Below, one piece after another: positions 11,228-22,198 of a DNA stretch of 64,000 nt. A program made the position numbers and the translations under genes. Position 1 is the first letter of the stretch. Each line of letters opens with the position of its first letter. The stretch covers positions 32,625,083 through 32,689,082 of the forward strand of contig CM077115.1 of assembly GCA_039619475.1 (NCBI GenBank), in the 5' to 3' direction. The stretch is from Icerya purchasi (taxonomy: Eukaryota; Arthropoda; Insecta; Hemiptera; Monophlebidae). The notes beneath the pieces were generated by a model that made no database searches, was not told the DNA's origin, and saw only the letters and a program-made list of their open reading frames with translations.

Positions 11228-12489
11228 TTATTATTTTAATACCTATTCACTGAATTGCATTTCCAGCCAAAGGAACGTCGTAAGGCTTTTTATGACGTCA
11301 CTTTCGCGATTTACCACTTATATAACAAGCTTCAGTCTTGTCTCTCTTCGTTTATGTTTGCTTGTTACGATATATCTCCCGTGAGGTGGTAGGATGGCTT
11401 TTTCCCTAATTAATCGATTTCTTTCTCGTTCTCCGAATCTACCGTATTTGGAAGCGAAAAATATTTTAATATTTTTGTTACGACATCTTTTGAGAGCACA
11501 GCTGAAAACCGCTGAAGTGCAATAACTTTCTGCGGTTTTTATCGTCCATATGCGTAATACAGTAAATACTCTATAGCTTTCCTTAGCAGTCAAATCTTCT
11601 ACTAAAAGACCTCAGGGTTCTTTGACAATGTGGCGTATTTATCTTAATCGACTTGAGCGTTATCCCCCCCCCCTCCTATATCGATAATTAATTTAATTTT
11701 GCTTCCGATTAATTTTAATTCGGAAAAAGTTCCGTTTCTTCAATGTCTCTATGAGTATCCCCTTGTGCAGAAAATAAATTTGAAGCATTGACGGCAATTT
11801 TCGATTCGCATTCTATATTAATGCAAAACGATGAAATATTTAATCAACGTTTAAGTTTTTTTTTTTTTATAATAATGATTTTTTAAAACTAACGATACCT
11901 ACCGAAACAATAAATATAACTACATATTTTAAAGTTATTATTTTCGTGCATATTTTTAATCAACTTGTCTGATTCATATTATAATGAAACTCGCTATAAT
12001 TTTAAAAAACATTTTTCCACTTTTTTTTTTTAAAGAACTCAGTTTCGACTGGTGATCGTTTAAAAAGAAAATTATTTTTTTCGCTGTCCCAGTCCTTAAC
12101 CCGCTATACGATAGAAACATATATAAAAAACTATGTAAATTTAACAACCGTAAAGAAATTCCGGAGCTTATTGCTGGCGAATATTAACGGATTTACTGTT
12201 TATTTCTAACAGTCAAAACTTTTCCTGCTCTTTTTACATGGTAACACTTGCGAATAATAATGTTCTAGCGGAACTCGGTTTGACAAAACCAAGGGGGGAT
12301 AAAATTACGTTCAAAAATCACAGTTGTTGTATTTATCGAAAATTTTTGCGAATACTGAAAAGGAAACTTATTATATTAACGGTTTAGCTTTGAAAACCGG
12401 ATAAAACAATAATAAATCGCCTTGAAAATAAAAACGGAAAATAAAGTTTCATTGAAATATCCGTCCAAGTATTTAAGAGCCTCGCTCTT
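11228..12489. other. AT-rich interval, no gene seen
   Basis: No supported feature. A C run lies near 11665-11673 and poly(T) near 11856-11868. Confidence 0.4.
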
Positions 12490-12800
12490 ATCGTTGTAGC
12501 TAGCCAATCATCTTCTTCCATTCCTTCCTATTACCGACGTACTTGATGTCTTTATACGTCATTTTCGTTCTTATTTTTACTTGATCCATCCATGTTATCC
12601 CAGGTCTTCCCCTTTTTCTCCTTCCTTCCAATTTCCCCTCGCTTATGACCTTTATAGTAGCATTGTGCCGCAGTGTGTATCCTAGAAGCCTTTCTCGTCT
12701 TTGTTGTATTGTTTCCATCAGTTTCGCCTTTTTTCCTTTACCATTTCCAACACATCTGAATTCTTCTTCTTCTTCTTCTTCTTCTTCTTCTTCTTCTGCG
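12490..12800 (-). mobile_element. LINE ORF2 C-terminal fragment with (GAA)n
   Basis: Minus-strand translation gives RRERLLGYTLRHNATIKVIS, then EGKLEGRRKRGRPGITWMDQ. This is the C-terminal signature of endonuclease-reverse transcriptase LINEs (LGHxxRH...IxEGKIEGKRxRGRPRxxxxDQ). A (GAA)n repeat at 12760-12796 lies on its upstream side on that strand and is read as poly-Glu. The fragment is about 85 codons and lacks RT and endonuclease domains. Adjacent (AT)n at 12808-12825. Confidence 0.7.
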
Positions 12801-12825
12801 TCCATGATATATATATATATATATA

Positions 12826-13870
12826 TTCATAATGCGGCGCCAAGTATTTCAACGATCAAGAATATTCTCTCCTTTTTCTACCCGCTAGAGTTCCGAATAC
12901 GGACGAAATGAAACTGCGCTTCAACTTTTAATAGATCACATTCGTGCCGTTATCGATTTTCATTCAAATTTTCGTATCTGTTGACTTTCTTATTTCTCCT
13001 TCTCTCCCCAAAGCAGGAACATATATATATCTAGTCTACTCATACATGCGGGATACAAAACGAAAAGTTTTTGTTTATTTGTAATTTTGCCATTTGTCGG
13101 AATTGATATTTTTTTGTTTCGTGATTTACACTTTTTTTTTTTTTTTTCTTATTATTTTCAAGAAATTAATTTAAATTCTGTGCGTAGTATTTTCATAAAT
13201 TTTTAATAACGAATGTGTTTTTTTACAAAAATTTTCCTGCGTATTTTTCTGTACGATGTGCACGATTCTCATATTTCGTTGTAATGCGATGTTCGAATTT
13301 TTTTGAATTTAACGACTAAAGATAAATTATATTTGGTCGTCATTTTTTCAGTAACTTCTCGGCTGTTTTATGTTATTTTAGAATTTAAAATAAACGTGAA
13401 TTGTGCAATAAAAGATACACATCTACGAGTTTGTCGAATTTTTAACTTTTTTGGAATAGTGAACAATATTAAAAAACAGCATATATAATTTAGTGTTAAG
13501 CCCTTAAATTATAGTTAAATTATATATGTTATTCTAGAATTGTCGCAGGTCTCTAGTATATTATAGAATATATCAGATGTGGATATGGGATGATAAAAGT
13601 GTTCCCCGATACTTGCTCAGATGTCGGCGGGCGAGTGAAGAGATGCCTAAGATGACCGATAGAAAGCTGCACGACGACAGCTTTCACCTAAATTGTTTCT
13701 TTCCTTAACTTACGGGAAGCGGCACTTTAAAAAATACCAAATCCCAACTGAAATGTAAAAAGACGAAGAGGACAATGTTTTTCACAGCCAACTTTACACT
13801 GTTAAATAATATATAAAAGTGTCTAATAGTATCAAACTATTATGAATCCATTCTTTGTAACAGTGGAAGA
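12826..13870. other. AT-rich interval, no gene seen
   Basis: Poly(T) near 13131-13148; no recognisable coding pattern. Confidence 0.4.
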
Positions 13871-14525
13871 AACAAAGAATTCAAAAAAAACTGGACATAA
13901 TCGGAAAAACACAGTAATGCGGCAGCCATCTCAGAAGAAGCCTTAGTAGATCCTATACACTCTCCTCGGTTTATTCGCGGAAACTGACCTACTCAAACTC
14001 TCAGAGGAACCTCCGAACGTTAAAATATTTCAAGCTATCGTTCTTCCTGTCAAGTTACAACGAAAAAAAAAAAAACAGTTGAAAATCGTACAAGTCAAAA
14101 ACCGCAAGAAGCAAAATCATATGCGCCGAATTAAACATCATGCTATCTGAAATCACACATGGAAGTACACCAAACAACTAATAACTCTGCAACAATACCG
14201 CCTTAGAAGACATCAACGCTGACCTATACAGTAAAAGACAAGCATAATGGGAACAACGTTTTCGAGGGAACCAAATGCTGTTAAACCACCGCAGTCAAAC
14301 TGGCCAACGTCAAAGCCATACAGAGGAAGTCGTAATAGGCACGCATAACCATCTTCTTCAAAACACCGACCCTCCGCTCAGAATGTCACTGTCAGCTGTT
14401 GTCAGCACACCACATACTATAGATAGTCGAAAGTACCAAAAGAAAAGATGGACCTATTACATATTAGCCGATAATGCAAATAATATTAACACGATTAGTA
14501 AACTTCCTGGAATCGTGTAATATTT
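13871..14525 (+). mobile_element. Decayed LINE RNase H/C-terminal fragment
   Basis: Across shifted frames the translation resembles the post-RNase H region of Jockey-like ORF2: ADLYSKRQA near 14220, EEVVIGTHNHLLQNTDPPL near 14325, and RKYQKKRWTYYILADNANN at the end. Family members usually have REEVVLxRLRIGHxxLTHxHLL...PPxCxxC and a CxxYxxxR motif. Several frameshifts and stops show it is dead. It ends at a stop at 14518-14520. Boundaries are approximate. Confidence 0.45.
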
Positions 14526-15639
14526 ATAATAAATTATAGTGTTTACAGTGATATTGGCTAAGCTGCCCTAGAATGTCGTTAAGTGAAAAAAAAAAAAGAA
14601 ACCTTTCCACCCAATGTGATATTTGTTCGAAACATTTTATCTACAAACTTCGTTCTTTCCCTCGTTTCGATCAAATTAATTCTCTGCAAAAGCAGGCGGC
14701 CTTCCTTTCGAAGTAGCCAGAGTTTTTAGAAAACAATTCCTGGACGTAATTAACTCTTCTTTCAGTTCGAACCATACTGTCCGTCCCCCTTCCGTATTTT
14801 TACTAATCGACACTTTTCACGCCTTTGTGTTCATCCCATCTCACTATAACAAATTTCCTCCTTTTCTGATTCCCAGGTGTTTCTTTGTTAGTTAACTCTA
14901 CCGATCGGATCATTTTTTTAAATGCTTCCCCCTTTCTCCTGCTAGCACGTCTTTTAATTCTCTCCTATATATTTTAGTTTCCTTCGAGCACGACAACATT
15001 GTCAGTCAGCATACTGCGGAACGAATCGGCAATTTAAGCGACTTAAACAACTCTATTTAGAACGAAAAAAGCCAAACGAAGAGCAGAATTATGAAAAGAA
15101 AATTATTGTGCGCAATTAAAAATCTGCACACTGTGATTTCCGTCATTTTTATTTTTGTTTCGTTCTAAGATGTTCCGTGTCATTCTGCATAGTCTAAATT
15201 GTTTTCTTGTTTCGTCTTGACCTGCTCGGAAAAAATTAACCTGTACGAAAAGGAGTTGAAAAAGAGAGAAAAGGTTATGAAAGCCAAATCGCGTCGTAAT
15301 TTTGTATATCCGCGTCGTTTCGGGACCGAAATTGTTTTAATTTTATCACTAAAAGCTCCGCAAACAATTTGTGGAGGTTAGCCGCTGTCCTGTAGCCGTG
15401 AGATTATTCCATGCCGCTTAAAACAGTTCTCAAATTAGCTAAAGTTTGCGTTTAATGGAATTGTGTTTAGAAAGATGACTGATAGTCGGTGGAAAACCTG
15501 TTCTCCTGCTAGGAAACCTGTCAATAGCACGGCATCATCGAAGGACCGACGGCACTTTCGATTATAAAGTTTTCTCCAATTCAGACATTAGCCCGAAAAA
15601 CTTCATTTCTCATTTCCTTTCTGCGTACATTATGTTATA

Positions 15640-15683
<44 letters not shown>

Positions 15684-15833
15684 TTGTAACCCGTTCTGTC
15701 GAAAATTCATTTGGAGATCGAATTATCTCCCCCTGTTCTATGTAAGTTGTTTAAGTAGAAATTATAGTCCGTATACACTCTTTTTGTTCGGTGTAGCTTT
15801 TGCCAGTTTTTAGTTGTACATCTTCGAATATAT
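14526..15833. other. AT-rich interval with (TA)n, no gene seen
   Basis: A (TA)n microsatellite lies at about 15640-15678. Nothing else recognised. Confidence 0.4.
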
Positions 15834-15840
15834 ATATACC
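15834..15840. repeat. Putative LINE target-site duplication, left
   Basis: ATATACC, repeated at 16324-16330 directly after the (TAA)n tail. It is short and AT-rich, so a chance match is possible. Confidence 0.5.
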
Positions 15841-16323
15841 GCAACCGATCTTAAAATTCATATAAAACATAGTTTAAAAACCCTATGGCAGAGGAAATGG
15901 CAACAAACATCAGAAACGAATAAGCTTCGTGTAATCAAGCCGTCAATATCACCGTGGAACATATCACTTCCAAATCGAAGAGACGACGTAATCATCACTA
16001 GACTTCGATTGGGTCACACACGCCTCACCCACGGATACCTACTAAATGGATCCGAGGCTCCTCAGTGTACCATGTGCAGTGTTTCCCTCACCATTCACCA
16101 TATCCTCACCGAATGCCCTTTATATTCCTTTGAAAAGAAATTTTTCAACCTACCTTCCTCTCTTCCCCTCATCCTTAAAGACAACTCCTCTTCATTATCT
16201 AGTTTAATCCTTTTCCTTCATAAGTCCGGACTCTACTCACTGATCTAATCCTCCTTCTCCTCCCGTGTCTCTAGCCATAGTTGCTGCACATGGCACGTAA
16301 AATTTAATTTAATAATAATAATA
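15841..16323 (+). mobile_element. Jockey-like LINE, 5'-truncated ORF2 C-terminus
   Basis: A single uninterrupted frame to a stop at 16246-16248 encodes about 135 residues of the ORF2 C-terminal region. It shows TLWQRKWQQTSETNKLR, the conserved RLRLGHTRLTHGYLL block, and the zinc-knuckle-like pattern C-x2-C...H-x4-C (PQCTMCSVSLTIHHILTECP). The 3' UTR is about 60 bp and ends in (TAA)n at about 16306-16323. The intact frame and the ATATACC flanking repeats suggest a fairly recent insertion. RT and RNase H core are missing by 5' truncation. Confidence 0.8.
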
Positions 16324-16330
16324 ATATACC

Positions 16331-17390
16331 AATCAATGGGGCGAGTGCTAAATATCTTTTTTTTTTTAAGAAAAATCCGATATTCAAATTTCGATAAGGA
16401 AAAATAAAAAATCCGCTAAACGAAAATGAATAATGCGAAAATAATTAAGAAAAGAAAAAAATGAAAAGGATTACCGAATAAAAGTGTCTTAACTTTACTA
16501 CTAGATAAAGTGAAATATATGCAGTGCCTTCGTATTACAATAATAAAAGTTGAAATTGAGAAATGTATTATTTAGAAGAGAATTAAAATCACATTAAGAA
16601 ATTTATTTGAATATTAACAAAAATAAAATACCACGATTGAGCGCGTTTTCTCGAAACATGTCCGCTTTTAATTTTGAAATTTATAAAAATAGTTTCTGAA
16701 TAAAAAGTTGTTTTTTAAAATTCGATATTAAATTTTTCCAAATTATCGATATCTAATAATCATTATTCAGTCGCAGTTGACAGATTTTCGTTAGATTTCT
16801 CAAAGCGCATATTCATAGATTCATATTCACTGAATATTGCCTTTGGTTTTCCTTTTTTTTTTTTTTGTATTTTTATTTATTTATTTTATTTTAGTATTTT
16901 CGTAACTTCCATAGCTGCAGATAGAAAATTAATTCAGGCGTTTGAACGCCATTTCCCCCGTAATAATAAAGCAGTGATGTAGCCTAGTCTGTTTCATGAC
17001 AATCTACTGAAGTAGAGACGCACTCGGTTCGTCAAACGCTCACAGTCTGATTGGCTGCTACACTATAGTTGTACGTATGCGTATATGCGCTTCTCAATGC
17101 ACTTGGTTAATAACTCGTTAACGTCGGAAAAGTACTCACAGCGTCGAACGAGCACAACCCAGAAGTTAGATATCTCGAATTCAACTATTACATACGGCAC
17201 CAAGACCGACTTTCACATTTTGTCCCTACTCAGATTTCTGCTGGAAAGCTAAAATGGTTTTCTTCCTCTAGCCAGGTTGAACTGTACTAAGTGTACTGGC
17301 AGATTTCTTTCTTTTTTAATTAAACTTTGCTAATTCACCGCGTAATTGAAAGTAACAAATAAATGCCCGTATAGAAAACAGAATTCAAAA
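16331..17390. other. AT-rich interval, no gene seen
   Basis: Poly(T) near 16853-16866. No coding signal. Confidence 0.4.
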
Positions 17391-17581
17391 ATTTTTTTTT
17401 ACACTTAATTAAACAATTATATGTATGATATATCCCCGGCGCGTTTCGAAGCTAACACGTTCACGGGAGTAATTATAAATATTTTTTGTTTTATATTTAT
17501 AATTACTCCCGTGAACAGCTTCGAAACGCGCCGGGGATATATCATACATATAATTGTTTAATTAAGTGTAAAAAAAAATTA
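17391..17581. repeat. PLE-like terminal hairpin B (near-perfect inverted repeat)
   Basis: Two arms of about 90 bp (17391-17480 and 17493-17581) are complementary almost throughout. They are separated by a loop of about 12 bp. The outer ends are AATTTTTTTTTACACTTAAT and its complement; the inner part is ATATATCCCCGGCGCGTTTCG and its complement. The left arm has a few extra bases (AGCTAACACGTTCACGGG against AGCTGTTCACGGG). The motif TTCGAAACGCGCCGG resembles the GAAAC-GCGC side of PLE hammerhead ribozymes. It could also be a foldback MITE. Confidence 0.6.
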
Positions 17582-17694
17582 TTATTGTCGTGAATATACT
17601 TTTAAACAATGTGTTCAAATAATAAATACAGTGATATCGTAAATATTCGATTTATCGATATATAAATGTGTTCCCTTAAATGCGTGTCTGTCTG

Positions 17695-17888
17695 TATACT
17701 AACTAGTGCGCTCATATGATGGCATACGTGTGGGATGGTTCACCATTGTGCCTGCCACACGACTATTAGCGATTATTTATGATAATTTAATTCTCGTGAT
17801 AATTTCTATCGTCGCCTGAAGTCGAACTCGAGACTTCTGTAACGGAAGCCAAGTGCTCCAGCAATTCGACTATCGCGACGATATAAGA
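17695..17888 (-). mobile_element. tRNA-derived SINE, minus-strand copy, truncated
   Basis: Read on the minus strand it starts GTCGCGATAGTCGAATTGCT, has a degenerate B-box (GAGTTCGACTT) and continues through the body (AATAATCGCTAATAGTCGTG) to about the middle of the SINE. The conserved 3' segment is absent. Confidence 0.7.
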
Positions 17889-18011
17889 TTATAATTTTTT
17901 CAACATGTTGCTTTAACAACCGATATTTACGATATTAATCCGGGTTAAAAAATTACAAATTAAATGTTATTAAAAAAGTCCGTAACGTTACATATAATCA
18001 TATATATATAA

Positions 18012-19008
18012 GGCTTTTGACAAGGTTCCGCGTGAACTAATTTGGAAGGCGTTACGAATACACGAAGCCCCAGAAGAATATGTAAAGATAGTACAGGTTA
18101 TAGACAAAGAAGCAACCAGCGTGGTGCGGTGTCCCGTAGGCATTTCACCGTCATTCTAGGTTACGGTGGGAGTGCACCAAGGTTCAGCATTATCACCGCT
18201 ACTATTCATCCTTTGTACGGATAATATAACCGCAGACTTACAGACACCTGAGGACATACGTGGCTGACGTCTTCCTGGCGGATAAAAGCAAAGACAATTT
18301 AGAAAAGAGCGTGCAGATCTGGAAAAATAGATTACAGAAAAATTGACTTGGGCTTAACATTGGGAAAACTGAATACTTAGAATGTGGAGCACCTACAGAT
18401 AAGTCTATTAAAATGCTAAAGAAGACCGTTCGGTTTAAATAGCTGGGCTCAAATATTACCTCAAATGGGGATACACAATGCGAAATAGATCTCCCCGGGT
18501 CCAAACAGCATGGATGAAATGAAGGCAGCTAACCCTGACGGGGTGTTATGTGAATACCGGTATACATCTCAAAGGGAGGATTTACAAGACGATTTTCAGA
18601 ACTGCAATGCTATATGAAAATGGAAAAAAAACTTCATGCGGCTGAAATGAAAATGTTACGCTGGTCTCTTAGGCACACACTCCTCGACCATATCAAAAAC
18701 AAGGATATAAGGGAGCGCATAGGGGTTACACCTGTACCCTTTGAAATTACGAGACTCCGATGGTACGGTCTCACCATGAGAAAAACAGACAATAGCCCTG
18801 TGAGAATGTTAATGTGTATTATAACCGTGGAGGAAAGCGACCACGAGTAAAACCGGGAAGACGATGGATAGACTCCGTCAAGAGCGACATGGTAAAAGTC
18901 AGTGTTGTGATAGAGAACGCCGAGAACCGTAGAAAACGGAGAAGAAAGTGCCACCGGCAGACTCCGTACAGGAAAATCGACAGGAAAGAAGAAGATAATA
19001 AAATTTAA
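18012..19008 (+). mobile_element. RTE-like LINE, decayed RT to 3' end
   Basis: The translation across several frames carries ordered reverse-transcriptase landmarks. AFDKVPRELIWKALR (RT motif A region) is near 18012. VGVHQGSALSPLLF (motif B) is near 18165-18206. A degenerate motif C (YVADV in place of [FY]ADD) is near 18259. The C-terminal block typical of RTE-like elements follows (RWYGLTMRKTDNSPVRML near 18750; KRPRVKPGRRWIDSVKSD near 18835). At least four frameshifts or stops. It ends in a GAA/GATAA-rich tail (AAAGAAGAAGATAAT at 18985-18999) identical over ten or more bases to the tail of SINE copy 1. Confidence 0.8.
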
Positions 19009-19089
19009 CATTTTTCGATTAAAACTCAAAAGCGCGCGAAATAAAAATAAAATATGATAATATTTGCCAATAATGTCAAAAAATAATAA

Positions 19090-19170
19090 GGAAATAAAAG
19101 AGCCATCGAGGCGTAATAATGGCTAATAATAAATAATGGCTAATAATAAATAATGGCTAATAATAATGGT
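19090..19170 (+). repeat. Short tandem repeat, unit about 18 bp
   Basis: About three copies of AATAATGGCTAATAATAA in a row, then a diverging AATAATGGTAAATT. Confidence 0.75.
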
Positions 19171-21980
19171 AAATTATTTGTAATTAACATGGGTGTGTTT
19201 TAATATTTGAAGTAGTAGTTATTTGTTATGCAATTTACCGAGGAAAAAACAATTATATGTAATATTTTCAGCAGTTTGCACAATATTTGGCATGATGGCA
19301 GGTATTCTGTTGGTTTTGATTTTATTATTGTTTAGAAACTGAACTATGTTGCGTACCAGTTACTACTTCGGTTTTGATATCAGACATATGTGCATGTATA
19401 TTAGAGAACTTCTCTTGGCCAACTCTTATCACGGCTGGTTATTTTAATAGCAGCCTGGCTTTAGAATTTTCAGTTGCTAGTAAAACTTTTGTTTTAAATT
19501 AATTGGCGAGCAAACCGTTGCTAAGCGCAGAACCGGGATAACATTTTTGTTTACTAACTTGCAGAAATGGCTACACCTTTTACAGTTTGAATATTATTTT
19601 CAATATCTATGAATACACTGTATGCACACAAGCGAAAGTAAATATATCGCTTCAACGGCAACACTGTACAAAGTGTGTTGCCCAATCTTTCGCTACCGTT
19701 CCGATTAGTATTTTTGTTGTTCGTACATGTTGAATACTGTAACGAAAATTGTTGCAACAGTTGCCTTTATTCCATTTATGTATCTTCCAGTTGTTCTTTT
19801 GCCGTATTTTTTTGTTTTTTCTTCGATTCGACAATTCGCTCTTTTTGCAACAACTCCGAACACGAATCATTTGATGGTTAGTGGCTTCTGCAAAATAATA
19901 GCAATAAACTCATGCCGGATATTTTTCTTTTTCTATTAAAATATACGACATATTTATTTTCAATTACATTCGTCAAGCTAAAACGCTTGTCGATAAAAAC
20001 TGCGTTTTTGTAACACAGTGCCTTTCGATCGATTTTTTTGTTTTTTTTTTGTTTTGCTATTTCTCATTCGTCAACTAAAACCGTTATTATGTTTTCGACA
20101 AGTACACATTTTCACGCACAACTTAATCCGGACCGAACGAAGCATAACCGAGTAAACCCGATTTGAAAATCGATTAGATCAAACCGTGAATTCCTAATTA
20201 ATTGTCGGCTTCACAATTCGTTATCTTCACTCAACATTTTCTGCGTCACCCGGTGAAAGAACATTAAAACTGTAGACAAACACGATTTTTGCGGTACTAT
20301 ACTTGTATTTTTAAGCCGCATTTGAAGTAATCGTAAATTTTTTTTTCACATATTTCTGAAGGTATGTTAAATTTCTTCGTAACGCAATAAAAGACGCCTC
20401 CAAAGACTACAAATAGTTTATCCTCTTCGGATGCTCTTGTAACGTAGAAACGTTTCAAACTACAGCGTTGGAATAATAAATAGTTCCTATAAATTTTTTC
20501 ACTTTGAAATAACACGCAGTAGACTTGTTTCGTCACTTTTTATTAACTAGCCCGTGAAATTTCAAAAAAAAAATTCCCCCCTCTCGGAAAGAAACATTTA
20601 AATAATGAACGTTGTTTTACAGCTATCAAACCCGCGCGCATTATTGTGGAATGAACGCTGGTGTCCAAACGTAAAATCAGATTGAGAAAATCAATTTTAT
20701 TCGCCAAATAAAACTTAAAGTCGGTCAGAATTATTCGCCGCAATGGATTTTCTTCTTCGTCTCAACCGACGGAATCATAGTAACATGCAGAGATCGTGTG
20801 ATGCGGCTAGCGAGCAATTCCGTAAGTTGTTCATAAAGTTTGATGTCTTTTTAAATGGCTAAAATGACACCTATACATACAATGTCAAAACGCCAGTGGG
20901 GCTGCGATTAATAAAAATGCGACGGTTCTTATTCGGAACTAATCGAATGTCTTGCGCGTAATGAACACTCGCGTCTTTCAGGTCAACATTTAAAAGATCG
21001 ATCGAAATAGAAGCGATGCTTAATTTCACCGGCGATTTTGTCAGTCAGAAAAGTCATCCGGAAATCTCTTTTCATTCCAGTTCAAAACGTTTATATTCTC
21101 TAAATTTTTCTCATTTTCCGGCTACTATTTGAGGATTGTATCACGGTTCAGGAAAATTCCGAAATCCTTGTTCCAATTCTTGTTGTTTATAAGCAACGGA
21201 TACGCTTGATGTTCCATCGATCTCATAGTCGTATTTGTAATAGGTAATGTGCTGGTAACGAATGGAGAGTTTTCAAACTGGAATCCGTGAAATAATTTAT
21301 AATAAGGTAAACACTGATGTACATATGTTGTTGTAAGTAAGGTTCAATTTCCATCACCAAGGGTTTGTTGGATGTCGCGATAGTACAAGCATTTATGTAA
21401 AATGAGAACTTTTACGATAGTAAAGTGTACGAACCGTAACCCCCAATTTCGCCGCGCTGTATTTTTAAGAGGTAATTTTCAGTTGGAACTACTATTACGG
21501 AGCTCCTTCCTGAATGATTCGCATACATTTTCATGCAATATGCGGATATTTTGATATGATCACACACATCAGCGACCATTCCACCTGTTCTCTCTACAGA
21601 GACACGTTTGTCGATAACGGTCCAATTTTAATAATTTCCTAACCTCCATACTAATCTGTCACGTTTACTCGCATTTTCTTTTAAGATCCACTTTGTCGTA
21701 AAGTTAATTTTCATAATTTTCTAGCCTACACTAAAACCTTCGTTCTGTATAGGCGCATGCGCTTTCGGGCTTATATTTTGTTGCGTGTCAATTTGAACGT
21801 TGCTTCAACCTATGCGAAACTTTTATTTAAGAATATATATATATATATATATATATGTATAAGATTTCAAGGATATGTGTTTGTTGCACCTGTGTAACTA
21901 ACCGACCTGGTAATACTCGATGTTCGTTCGACAATACCATTATAAATATGATTGTAATCCATACTATCGTGTTACAGTTG
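19171..21980. other. Interval with no recognised gene
   Basis: Several short open frames on both strands with no domain, compositional bias or conserved motif. (TA)n at about 21834-21857. Confidence 0.4.
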
Positions 21981-22198
21981 AATGTAAAATAAAACATACA
22001 TCAAAAAACACAATGATTTATTATAATTTATAAATGTATAAAAATACCGACTAGTTTCGGATAAACTTCACGGTGTAATTGTTTTATATGCACCATGAAG
22101 ATGGATTGAGTATCCGAAACTAGTCGGTGTTTTTATATATTTATAAATTATAATAAATCATTGTGTTTGTTAGTGAATGTTTTATTTTATTTACTTCG
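21981..22198. repeat. PLE-like terminal hairpin C with hammerhead-like core
   Basis: Inverted repeat with arms at about 21981-22065 and 22111-22198 (TACCGACTAGTTTCGGATA against TATCCGAAACTAGTCGGTG, then a long AT-rich complement to TAATAAATCATTGTGTTTG). The plus strand at 22095-22120 reads ATGAAGA, TGGAT, TGAGT, ATCC, GAAAC. A hammerhead core is CUGANGA, stem II, GAAAC, so only the first C of the core is changed (to A), and stem II GGAU/AUCC pairs. Hammerheads of this layout occur in Penelope-like elements (established knowledge); activity here is not claimed. Confidence 0.55.

Noticed and set aside
12645..12911. Poly-Ser frame of 88 codons
   Set aside because: It is the complement-side reading of the (GAA)n tract next to a minus-strand LINE fragment.
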